Below, one piece after another: positions 37,067 through 47,473 of a stretch of 64,000 bases of DNA; position 1 is the first letter of the stretch; the number at the start of each line of letters is the position of its first letter. This stretch comes from Clavelina lepadiformis (taxonomy: Eukaryota; Chordata; Ascidiacea; Aplousobranchia; Clavelinidae): NCBI RefSeq assembly GCF_947623445.1, contig NC_135248.1:11479820-11543819 (forward strand), in the 5' to 3' direction. A program made the translations under genes and the position numbers. The notes below the pieces were generated by a model. That model made no database searches and had not been told where the DNA came from. It saw nothing but the letters and a program-made list of their open reading frames with translations.

Positions 37067-38005
37067 GGACTGAAAAATGGTAGCTGTAATACACTAGCGG
37101 GATTTCTACCAAAATTTTCAAGGAAGAAGTTTGTACACAACATCACTTGTATTCCATGTAAGATGTGTACAAGGTCTGATATTCTGGCTGTTTTCCTTAA
37201 TGCCGTCAAAGACACAATCGAAGTTCTCACTCAATATAACTTCACACCGTTTTTCACCTGGTAAGTCAGTGGTTCCCAAACTTTTTCAGCTTGTGGCACA
37301 CTAGAAAAATTAGAAAACGCTCGCGGCACACTTACAAGAGAAGAAATGTTGCTTTAAAAAATTACCCTACTCTATCGACAATGCCATAATTGGTTTCATC
37401 GTCACATGTGCTTATTTCTCAGCTATTGAAGCAGCTAGAAAGCTTTTAAGTCGCATATGCTTGTCTGTATGCCTTATTTTAAATTTTTATACAGTTCTTT
37501 TCCAAAAAGATTCGCGGCACACCTGAGAATCTGTGGCGGCACACAGTTTGGGAATCACTGTTGTAAGTTGTATGCATTGACTTCAAGCTAACTTTGCTCT
37601 TTACTAAACCTGCCTGGGTTTGGTTTTGAAATTTATGTCACAGTGTTAGTTGGATTAGTATACATGACTTAAAGTAAATGCTATTTGTGACTGTAATGTG
37701 ATATGTGTGTAATGAATTTCCAAAACTGTGTTTTACTGTTACTTGTTTATTGTTTGTTACAAAGCCAAAGATACTGATTGCACATCTGAAGTGCTTCATA
37801 TAATGATAAAGTAAGGTCTTGCTAGTTGTCAGTGTTTCTCAATTTATATTTAGTGTTTTATTAAGCTTTCAAATGTTATGTAGTAATGTTTGATTGTTGT
37901 TTTTCAAGATTTCAAACTATGCAAGTGGAGAGAACTCTGATAACTCAAGCTGTAGTTTGCTGTACACCAAACATAGCATATTTCTTTGAGCAAACTGTTA
38001 TCTGA
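37067..38005 (+). CDS. Candidate host exons, unknown protein
   Basis: Three exon-like segments. 37067-37260 follows TTCTATTCAG, reads GLKNGSCNTLAGFLPKFSRK and IPCKMCTRSDILAVFLNAV, and ends at donor GTAAGT. 37765-37810 (KDTDCTSEVLHIMIK) and 37909-38005 (FQTMQVERTLITQAVVCC to stop TGA) join each other in phase. The first segment ends in a phase that does not fit the second, so an exon is missing or the model is wrong. Upstream exons were not found and the family is not recognised. A MITE sits immediately after the first donor. Confidence 0.35.
37267..37560. mobile_element. hAT-type MITE
   Basis: CAGTGGTTCCCAAACT at the left and AGTTTGGGAATCACTG at the right are inverted termini differing at one base. 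Flanks TGGTAAGT (37259-37266) and TTGTAAGT (37561-37568) agree at 7 of 8 positions. GCGGCACAC repeats lie near both ends. No coding sequence. Confidence 0.8.
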
Positions 38006-38543
38006 AAAGGTAATTTTATTTAATTAACTGTGTCGTTTCTAAACATATACTGCAAGCATATTATAATGAAATTTCGTAGTACATTTTTGTAAACTTAACT
38101 CATAAATTTTTTCCTGGAAGTAACGTATTCTGTATATTTGTATTCAGCTGGTGATACTGATCAAAGGAATGTATATGGTAAATAAAATAGAATTGATGGA
38201 AATTGTTTCATCTTAGTTACATTAGGTTGTGTTTGTGCATGCGTTGGTAGAGAGAATGCACAAATTCCTTTGACGTATGCTAAAATTATTTTCTACAGCT
38301 ATTGTCCAGTTGATTACCAAGTATTGATGTGCAAGAAAATACTATGTTTCTGAAAAGGGGGTAAGTGATGTGATTTCTGCATGCATAAAGAGATTACATT
38401 ACAATTTTTACACTGTGCTTTTTCGGTTATCCTCTTTGGAGCTGGCAGATAGAGATCTTTTGATGATAACTGATGATTGTCAGAATGAAGACAATTGCAC
38501 ATTCCTGAAGTGACGCACCAACACATTGAAGTGTTGTATATAC

Positions 38544-40884
38544 CAGAGTTGGATCAATTACATTAATTCAGTTCAATTACAATTACAATTACTCCCTTGC
38601 ATGTTTCAATTACATTACAATTACAATTACTCCCTGTTAAAAATATCAAATTACAATTACATTACGTAATTAGCAACAATCACAAACTATTCATGTTTCA
38701 TTCATGATACGTAGAATACCCTTTAATTAAAAAAAATTCGAATGTTTTCGAATATTTCAACTATTCCTAATCATGGGTACTGAAAAATACAAACACAGAA
38801 ATTTTTTTTAAGTGACTGTTAACAACCAAAAGTTTGAGCGACTGGCAACGACTAACAACGAATAGTCTACAAGACAGGCAATGAAATGTTATCAAACGAA
38901 TACACCAAGCTGATAGCGGTAAGGTGACAGCGATAAGGATGATAGCGATAAGGAGTGTAAAATTAAAATAAATGCAAAAGGAAAGAAGCTCCTGATAACT
39001 ACAAATTGCAAAATTTTGGTTCGCATTTACATTTTCTCAAAAACTGTTGGATTGCATTTGATGAACATTAGGGTGCGTAAAGTTTCTGACCCCAGTAAAT
39101 TTCTTCTTGCGTTACCCGCAATTGAAGATATTCTTTCTGACGGGGCTGATGTTGCTGTTAGTCCCAAATAATCCTTGGCTAAAGTAGCAAGCGTGGGAAG
39201 TTCTTCTGACTTCTTCTTCCAATACATTAGTGGGTCTTCATCGAAATGCATGGTTTCTACCCCCAAATAGCTGTCGACTTCACTTATTGAATTTCTTGGT
39301 CTTTTCTTTTTTAAGCCTTCCGCCATGAAGTTAAATAGCTTTGGCTTTTTTGCAGGGTTTTCATCCTCTGTGCTACAACTCTCTTCGTAATCCTTGCCAC
39401 ATGAGCTTTTAGCAAACGTATTGCTTCTTCTTTTTCAACGTCATCTTCAATCCAGCTGTTTTTAAATCGTGGATCAAGAAGAGATGCAAGTCTGTTGTCC
39501 GGAGAATTTATATATGGCAACAATCTTTTAGAAAGAGAGTCTTTAAGATTAGCTGCCAGTTTCTGGAAATTTGAGTTTTTTAGTTGTTCCATTGCTTTCA
39601 GTAAGCCAAGCACTACCGGACAAATGCAAGAGGATGTTACAATATTTTCTCCTTCAACTTGCTGCATTGCTTCCTTGAAAGGCAGTAGCACACTCATGAG
39701 CTCACTCAATGCCAAATAGTCTTGATTTGTTATTTTTTCCCGTGACTGGATCAAGGTGAGAGCCGCGTTAACTTCTTCGTGATCCTTTAAGACACTTTGC
39801 AACATAACAAGCTGCGAATTCCATCTTGTCACATTCTGTGCTCTTAACGTTATTTTTTTACGTTGCAAATAAGAGGTAGCATTTACAGATTTTCTTACTG
39901 AATTTACAATTTTGGCCACCTTTCCCAGCTGCTTCCCAGACTTAGCAAACTCCGAATTTTGCAGACAATCCTTAATACAAAGTAGTTGTGTATGAGCAAA
40001 ACAGCTTACTCTTTCTGTTAAGTAATTGAGAAGAGCATGTAAATGAGCACCTTCCTCGATCATTTCTTGTTCAGGATCAGGAGTCAACTGTTTCTCATTG
40101 TCCTCATTGATTTCTTCACCAGTTTTATGCCAGTTATATACCAGTTTTTATGTGAAATCAGGAAGGGAAACCTGAAATGCTTTTATCATGGAGGAAGCAT
40201 TGTCTGACACAACCTTTTTTACTTTTGTTGTAAGTCTAAACTATTCTATTACGTTGTAATAAGCCTCAGCAATGTTTTCAGCTGTATGCCGCCCTAAAAA
40301 TGAGTCCACTGCCAGGACAAAGCTGCGTAGCTTCCATTCTGCATCAACAAAATGCATAGTGATGCCCAAGAAACTTGCCATGTTGCGGTTAGTCCAGAGA
40401 CCAATTGTCAAGTAAAAATTTGACAAACGTGCAAGTTCACGTCTCATCTCTTCTTCCACTTGCTGAATAACAACTGCAATACATGTACCAAATTGGCTGG
40501 GATTAAAGCTGATGCGCGACTAGATATGACACAACGAAACTGGACGCAAGCATGGCTCATCGGCTCTAATGAAAGGAATTCAAGACAAAGAAACACGAGG
40601 CTAGAAACACAATGACAAAGCTATTTGGAGTTTTGGGCGACCCAAATCATATAAATCATTATCAGTTAAATCATATAATTGGAATAGACAACAATGCTAA
40701 TTTGGACGTTCCACATACAGCACACCAGGTCTCAATAACAATGTAATTGAAATTGTAATTAGGCAAAAATTTTATCAAATTACAATTACAATTACAAAAA
40801 ATAAAAATGCTTCAATTACAATTACATGAAAAATGTAATTAATTACATTCAGCTCAATTACAAATTACAATTGATCCAACTCTG
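38544..40884 (-). mobile_element. Full-length hAT transposon
   Basis: 2341 bp with 16-bp perfect terminal inverted repeats CAGAGTTGGATCAATT and exact 8-bp target duplications GTATATAC (38536-38543 and 40885-40892). Both subterminal regions are packed with ATTACAATT units, likely transposase binding repeats. It carries a broken transposase gene on the minus strand. Confidence 0.92.
39027..40459 (-). pseudogene. hAT transposase (ZBED-like), broken
   Basis: Minus-strand frames 40459-40241, 40087-39311 and 39326-39027 together cover a hAT transposase. LTIGLWTNRNMASFLGITMH is the first catalytic segment. VVSDNASSM follows in another frame and corresponds to the DN acidic motif. A helical middle part comes next (SCFAHTQLLCIKDCL; TRWNSQLVML with the conserved RW). 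The C-terminal dimerisation domain reads LPTLATLAKDYLGLTATSAP then ERISSIAG. At least two stops and a frame change interrupt it, and no BED finger was found at the N-terminus. No active enzyme is expected. Confidence 0.85.
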
Positions 40885-40891
40885 GTATATA

Positions 40892-41224
40892 CAGGGTTGC
40901 CATAAGTCTCAACTCAAAAATAAGGACGACTAGAAAATGAAAGACGAATACCACCTTAAACAGTGTACAACCGGAGAAAGCAACCAATGTTCCTAAAAAC
41001 AAAAAACAAGACACTATCTGCATGTTCATAATTTTGGTATCTCTTTGGTACAAAATGGTATCGTAAAGGTGACAAAATGCCCAAAATACGAACCTCCGCC
41101 CTAAAAATAAGGACGAAAGTGAAAATAAGGGCATTTCTTAGAAAAAATAACAAACATATTTTCTAAGACACGGACCTTTAAAATAAGGACAAACCTTAGA
41201 AATAAGGACGGTATGGCAACCCTG
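40892..41224. mobile_element. hAT-type MITE with ATAAGGAC repeats
   Basis: Inverted termini CAGGGTTGCCATA and TATGGCAACCCTG. The right duplication is TGTATATA (41225-41232). The left copy is at 38535-38542, separated from the MITE by the 2.3-kb hAT element. The octamer ATAAGGAC recurs at least four times. No coding sequence. Confidence 0.85.
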
Positions 41225-41404
41225 TGTATATAACAGATAACATTACATCATTTACTACAAGTCTTATTTTTACATTGTGGTACGATGGTGCAATGATTTC
41301 GAGGGAATAGTTACTGTTCGTTCGTTGTTTTTCCATATTTCTACGGTTTTAAATAAGATAGTAAGATGTTTTATTAACTGTAAAATAGTTTAATTGTAAA
41401 ATCA

Positions 41405-41584
41405 TTACACAGTTTTATTGTACACGCGCAGTAGGAGCGAATTTAAGCAAATGTAATTGTTCACTGCTTTTGCAACGGAATCCTGTAGACGGGACCGGAG
41501 TTTTGTAACAAAGAGTCCACATGCACTGAATGCTCTTTCTGCTTCCACAGAATGAGAAAGTCTTCTATTAAAAGAATCATTCAT
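41405..41584 (-). pseudogene. C-terminal fragment of a second hAT transposase
   Basis: 59 codons read SVEAERAFSACGLFVTKLRS then RLQDSVAKAVNNYICLNSLL to a stop. This is the hAT dimerisation motif of a lineage different from the neighbouring transposase (there SAPSERISS). Only the last part is present, so it is a relic of another insertion. Confidence 0.7.
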
Positions 41585-42508
41585 TATCCTTTCTTTGTTA
41601 CTTAATAGTAAATTTCACTGCATTGTACGAGTACCGTAGTTGAATAGAAGTGTGAACAAAGGTTTAATTGCGCTCAGTGGGAGTCAGCCTCTACGTAACA
41701 AAGAATGTTCAAATATTGTTGCTTTGTGTATTATCCAGTATCTAGGTAAATTTGTTGGTGGCTAAAGTTTCCAGTTATTCAACTTGTTTTATAATTTAAT
41801 ATGCTACGGTATATCATTACCATGATTTCCTATTGTATGCTTTAAATCCCTCGTAGCCTATGCATTATATCTTAATTGAGTGCCCTAAACGCTATCACTG
41901 AAGTGTTTTTACTGAAACGTTTGTTTTATAATATCAATAAACTTAGTTCACGTCAGTAAACATTTTTAATGTAGGTTATGTAGTCTTTTACAAAACTTTT
42001 GCCGCACAGAAGTCCATTAATTCCGGTTCGCTATCCCTCATATGAACTCAACGTGCGTGCGATATTCCACCCATTATATTGCTGTGATAATGCAAAGTTA
42101 TCAGAGTCTGCAGTAGGCAGTTCCGTTATAATATTTTTCTGTCACTTTTATTTATGACGTTGTGATGTTTGTAATCATTTTTTGGTGTTGTCTTTTTCCC
42201 CACGCTTTGTATCAACAACAGATAGGCTATCTAAGATACCTTCTTAGCCTACACCCTGGCTAATGACACTGATTGGTAGCGTTTGTGTAATTCATGACGT
42301 GTTTGATTACTGATACGGTTGGTGTTACATAACCTTGATTTGTTTCTGCATGTTGTGTTTTCTCCTTCGGGCATTTTCGCTTTCTAGAAACGTGTACACG
42401 TCTCACTTGCAATAATTAACTTAGTGTTTTTTGAGTAAACTATGGTATTTTCGCATGACGCGAGCGAGTAAGTATCTTATACGTGTCTGAGTTTTCCATG
42501 GTTTGTTG
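41585..42508. other. No gene seen
   Basis: AT-rich spacer between hAT relics, with only short random frames. Confidence 0.4.
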
Positions 42509-42516
42509 GTCATTAC

Positions 42517-43516
42517 TAGGGCCATTTTTATTTTGACCACAAAAAATTTTGTTTTGACTTTATTTTTATCACATTTTGACTTTATTTTGACCTAACGAAA
42601 TTGCTTATTTGTAGAGGCCACAGTTCTTCCTCCAGTTACCCAAACATAATATTTTGTCGATTTCAGACCCAAACGTAATATTTTGTCGAAAAGTCAAGGT
42701 GTTTTATGGATTATAAAAAGTGCGTCATGTTTTTTGGCGATAGATTTAGGTAGCTTGTGTTATTTTGTCCTTGTGAAAAGGGCACTTTGCCTCGATTTTC
42801 TCAGCATGGTAAATTCTAATAAACAGCAAATTAAACAGAGAGTGCTTGTTGTTGCTCCAATCCAGCTTGATGGCGTTTACTTTTCCTGTGGCCTTCAACA
42901 AAATACTTTTTATCGCACTTCACTATAACCTCGCAAAAATTGCACCTTAAATCACCCCCGGGAGTTGCATTAAATTCATCAGAAAAATCTCGACAAATCT
43001 GTCTAACTTTTGCTGAAGACGATTTAGCTTGCTTGGGCATTTTTGTATTACAGAATGTCAGTAGGCTATTCCTAAAATCCAAACTGTTGATCTTCGAAAA
43101 TACCACGTTTATGAAGAGGAAGTGTTTTATAAGAATTATTTAAATACGTAACAATGAATAAACAATGGACAATTTGCGATAAAAGTTACTGCTGATCGAA
43201 GTGGGCATTGTGACTTATTTCCTGCTTTTATAGGTTAATATGGTTTAATTGTGTCGCAGTTCCTGACTTACAATGCTTCCACGAGGATTTTTACAAGAAT
43301 TACTCTCAAGAAACAGAAAAACTTTGTAAAAAGCCATATTTTGACAAATTTTGACTTTATTTAAAAACTTTGACTTTATTGTAAATTTTGACTTTATTTT
43401 GACCTATAAACTTCTTAGAAACAATCCCCTAGGTGCTGAAAACAACTTTATTCTTTGATTCGTGGTCAGACAAGGTCCTTAAAAATTTTTGACTTTATTG
43501 ACTTTTGCGGGCCCTA
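42517..43516 (-). mobile_element. hAT-type element with TTTGACTTTAT subterminal repeats
   Basis: Short inverted termini TAGGGCC and GGGCCCTA, flanked by exact 8-bp duplications GTCATTAC (42509-42516 and 43517-43524). The undecamer TTTGACTTTAT occurs several times at both ends, all in the same direction. Total length is exactly 1000 bp, with a short minus-strand ORF. Confidence 0.85.
42831..43040 (-). CDS. BED-like zinc finger protein of a hAT element
   Basis: 69 aa starting MPKQAKSSSAKVRQICRDF. LRCNFCEVIV, then HRKSKRHQAG give Cx2C and Hx4H ligands as in CGGBP1-like and hAT N-terminal fingers. It lacks a catalytic domain, so it is a DNA-binding remnant carried by the non-autonomous element. 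An upstream ATG at 43106 is less likely as start, because the sequence before Met43040 is unlike the family. Confidence 0.55.
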   Translation of the reverse strand: MPKQAKSSSAKVRQICRDFSDEFNATPGGDLRCNFCEVIVKCDKKYFVEGHRKSKRHQAGLEQQQALSV

Positions 43517-43656
43517 GTCATTACTCATTTTGTTGTTTTTCATCAATTTCTAGTTTCTGTACCACTTGAAACACAACATCTTTGTTAAACGAATAAATTG
43601 AATGTTACCACATATTATTCTAAATCTGACTTCAATTGAAACCCAAATGGCTTAAA

Positions 43657-43768
43657 TTTTTGCCTCCTGTTCTCCAAACCTACTGACATCTACGTATTTC
43701 AAAGAAAGCAGGTCACGAAACCCATCGTTAAAGATAGGCGGTTAGGTTCGGAGAATAGGAGGCAAAAA
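43657..43768. mobile_element. Palindromic MITE, 112 bp
   Basis: About 26 bp at the left (TTTTTGCCTCCTGTTCTCC...) pairs with the right end (...GGAGAATAGGAGGCAAAAA) with two mismatches. The core TTAAAGATAGGCGGTTAGG recurs in diverged form near 2238, so it belongs to a dispersed family. Confidence 0.6.
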
Positions 43769-43894
43769 GTTGATTACTTTCTAAAAAATTAAAATCGTCC
43801 GTCACGATTACGTAAAATGTGACCTATGGTAACCCCTCGACCTCACGTAACCTGAGAACTCACAATCGAACTCGTTTCACCTTTCTATTCTCAG

Positions 43895-44050
43895 TTTGCG
43901 CTCGACAAATCGCGCACAGAGCTCCTAAAGCCGAGGGAACAGTACAGGCAAGCTCTTCTGGAGCAGAAGAGATCAAGAGAAGAAGTGGCCGCCGCAGCAG
44001 CAGCCCTGAGCGCATCGGAGCCGGTCAGTCCCGATCCAAAAGGGAAGTAG
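43895..44050 (+). CDS. Terminal exon of an unidentified gene
   Basis: After the acceptor TTCTATTCTCAG the frame reads FALDKSRTELLKPREQYRQA then LLEQKRSREEVAAAAAALS and EPVSPDPKGK to a TAG. The segment is highly charged, probably helical or coiled-coil, with an alanine run. AATAAA lies 106 nt downstream. GC content is clearly higher than in the flanks. Upstream exons were not located (the 43.5-43.9 kb region holds MITEs), and the family is unknown. Confidence 0.5.
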   Translation, partial: FALDKSRTELLKPREQYRQALLEQKRSREEVAAAAAALSASEPVSPDPKGK

Positions 44051-44155
44051 AGCGCCGGAAAAAGGAAGAAGTAGAACGCGCGATGTGTTTTGATGACGTC
44101 GATGTCTCATCATTTTATCCTATCTTCAGTACTGTATACATATGAATCGGTTTAT

Positions 44156-44161
44156 AATAAA
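44156..44161 (+). terminator. Polyadenylation signal after the 43895-44050 exon
   Basis: AATAAA shortly downstream of the TAG at 44048-44050. Confidence 0.4.
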
Positions 44162-47100
44162 AGGGTTTCCATTTCGTTTTAGCATAAAGAGTTTATTCAA
44201 CTACGAGCCACCTTAGCGAACAACTTTCACCGTGAGTGAGAACTCGACAGTTTGACGATTTAAGAACATTGTTTTCGTTTTATAAAAGGAACAATGAACT
44301 TATAAAAAAATAAAACTCGATGTAAGTTGTCAAAAATGAGGTATGAATACAGTAACATGCTTCTTTTGATGACGGCATTACGCCTTCCGGATATTTAAAT
44401 CATGAAAAATTAAGTAGTGGAAATATAGGAAACACGTAAAAGCAATAACACCAAGATATACAACTCCTTTCTGCAAGAGATATCGGTCCGAGGATTTTGT
44501 TGTTAAGAATGTTACATGTATGGATTATTCTGGCATTGTGCGGATCCGAGTGAAAATGGAATTTGACTTTAAACTTTACGGAGAAGTTGATCGCTCTTCA
44601 TACAAAGCATTCTTCTTAACTCTTCAGAAATTTTGAATTAAATTGTCGAAAAGAGTTTAGAAGCAAAACCGATTTACGGATGGAACAAAATCAGGTAATC
44701 TACTAATCTATCATCTGGATCAGTCGTCATCAGAGACAACTTCACAGTCGTTAAGAGTAATCTGAGCTATTTCCAACAAAGGTCACGTGATTTGTAAGCA
44801 TCAGTTGTTGATGACATTTGTAAACATTGCCTGATCGTTAATGACGTAACACCTATGATTATGAAGCAGCAGCCAAAGACACAGCATCAGGTTTGACTTC
44901 GGCGAAAGCTAAAATATTTCAAAAAATTTTAAAGGTCTACTGATAATTTTAATCTAATAAACCGAAAACTGGAACTTTTGCTCCGTCATTCTTTTATCTC
45001 ATTTATATTATAAATCAGCGCCATTTGTGCAGCTCCGCTTCATCGTCTAGCGGACATTTTCTTTAGCAAATACGATGTATATAGGCACTGTCATTCTGAT
45101 GCTCGAATAATTCGTCGTAATTGGTTTTCATTTAATGTTAGCAAGAGTATTTCAATACTTTGGAAACTCGGAAACCATTTCGTTGTTCCGCTCAAACCAG
45201 TTTCAAACATTTCAGTTGAATCGTAATTCACAACAATATACTATAATATTGTGTAGGGCTGTGGCATTGTTAAGCAATAGGAGAGCTTGTCGCAAATTTT
45301 CTAGCAAGAAGCTGGCACTTTTTTGCTTCGAGTCAACCTTGGAGCAAGTTTCGTGCTTATTTCATCAGCTAAGGAATTTGCGCGAGATTTCTCGAATCTT
45401 CACTGCGCGTGTTCGTTCCATAATTTCATTCTTTTACCTCGTGCAGTTGAGGTGGTTGGTTGGTGGTTATGAGTAGTTTAGAATTTACAATACAATGGAT
45501 GCAATACAATGGATTTACAATAAAGCGGAGTTCAGTTTGGTGTGACCGGTTTGAAGTAACAGCTTGTCTATGCTGATTTGAAACGTCACTGCTTGGCTTA
45601 AGGCCCATATTTGTTGGCCGATTAGTCTGACTTGTTTAATAACGATAAATTTTTGGTCAGGACTGCAAGTTGTATTTTGTTTGATGCTGAAACACAGCTC
45701 GCGCTTGTTGTTGAGTTTGGTATTTGTTTGACCTTTGTTGAAATTGTTGTACACTTCTATGTTCTTGTTGTTAACCTTTGTTCCTGCTTTGTTGCAACTG
45801 CTCTCTGCGCGCGCATTAGCGTCTTGGTCTCGTTGTTGCGTTTCCGCGCTTTGGCGTTTGTACAGTTTGTGTTAAAGAGTATTTTTGGAGCCTGTAAATT
45901 GGTAATTTTTTTGGATTTTTTATGAGTTTTTTTTGTTGGAGTTTATTGATTTATTTTGTCCTGGCCATGCAGTGACCTTCAGTTTAAATATGTTCAGTTT
46001 CTCTGGATTCTGTTCAAAAGTTGAGCTCGAGATATCTGGCATCTGGAGTTTCAGGAGAATTTGTACCGCCAAAGCTGATCTGAAATCTTCAAATCTGAAC
46101 ATTTCTTGCTGTGAACTGAACATGTCAAAATTTGTACCAGAACTACAGTATACGACGTAGGCAGCATAGAAACTTACAAATCTGCTTTGGCTTTGTTCAG
46201 TTCAGTAAAATTGTGTTGGGGGTGTATTAAGCTTTATTTAACTTTACGGTCACGTTGCCAAAAGTTCCCCTTTTTCAGATGACGCAAGTGGTGACGTGTA
46301 AACATGACGTCTATTCTACGACGGCATTAATATTTGCAAGGTATGTTGTAAATATTTCTAGGAATTTTTCTATTTCATAAAAGTTCCAGGGCCTTAATAA
46401 TTGCCAACAATACAATTATGGTGTCATTGGAGCCCAAGTTTGATAATGATTGTGTCCTCCCCATCGCCCCTTTGTTGGTCGTCACCATCCTACGATAATT
46501 TATAGTTCAGGTGAGTTCGTTTTATTGCTGAAAATAAAACTGAAATTTTTTCATACTCGTTTCCCAAGATATTTCTTCCATCAGCTGAAGGTTCTACTTT
46601 GAAGTTCCAAGTCTTCTAATCACTTTCATCTACTTCCGTGCAACCAGTAGCTAATAGTGGTTACGCCCATAGTAAGTGGTAATGTAATGTCTTTCTTGGG
46701 CCCGTATCTAATTCTCACCATGTTAAATATCGCTTTTCCCGAAAATCGCTGTTGATATTTGTTTATTTTCATTCCTGGTTTTAATTTCTTGCAGGTCATT
46801 TCCATTTTCATTTTCAACATTTTCACGTTTCACGTTTCCCAAACATTGTGACATCTTACACAAGCTTCAAGACGTACAAGACTTCAAAACAGTAATGAAA
46901 TTATTAGACACATAGCTACGATTAAAAGCTACTTCAAAGTTTTAGCAAGTGTATTCGATCGTCAACTAATAATAACAATATTGTTTCAGACTCTTTCAAC
47001 ATTCAATTCCACTTCAATAACTTCGATAGCGTTTGTTCAATATCAAGAAGTTGGCGGTGCGGCATCCACCCAGCTATAGCTCGCCATCGGTAGGTCTCGT

Positions 47101-47473
47101 TTAAGCAACTAGTTTCCTGAATTAAACTAATCAATTGCTGGTGTCAAGCTATTAATCATGGGTGATGGTTTGGCTGTGTAAGCATGGGTTGACCCTTCTG
47201 TTACTTTTAAGGTCTCATGGAAGTCCAACCACCAATCAACCAACCAACCAACCAAAGCAATATTTAGTGGCAGGGCTTTGTAATGTTAGGAGCGCGCTGG
47301 TAACCAACGAGGGACGATGAGAAGAAGTAGCGATGAGACAAACACGGAAGGGAGAGAAAGCTTCCGACGACAAGTTGCCGGCGCGCCAGTGCATCGTAGG
47401 TTACGGTTCAGGCGGCATTACCATCGCACATTGCGCCCCTGGTGTAGAAATGTTAAACCATGTAGTGCAGCAA
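44162..47473. other. No supported gene
   Basis: Several open frames of 60-113 codons occur (for example 45135-45476) but lack motifs or splice context. TTAAGGCCCATATTTG at about 45599 resembles the sequence near 15198, possibly termini of a TTAA-targeting MITE. A CCTTCC run at about 47576-47593 is a short microsatellite just inside the next repeat. Confidence 0.4.

Noticed and set aside
39495..39719. Plus-strand frame of 74 codons
   Set aside because: Antisense shadow of the hAT transposase.
45135..45476. 113-codon plus-strand frame
   Set aside because: Random-looking composition, no motif, no conserved splice context, and located in repeat-rich DNA.
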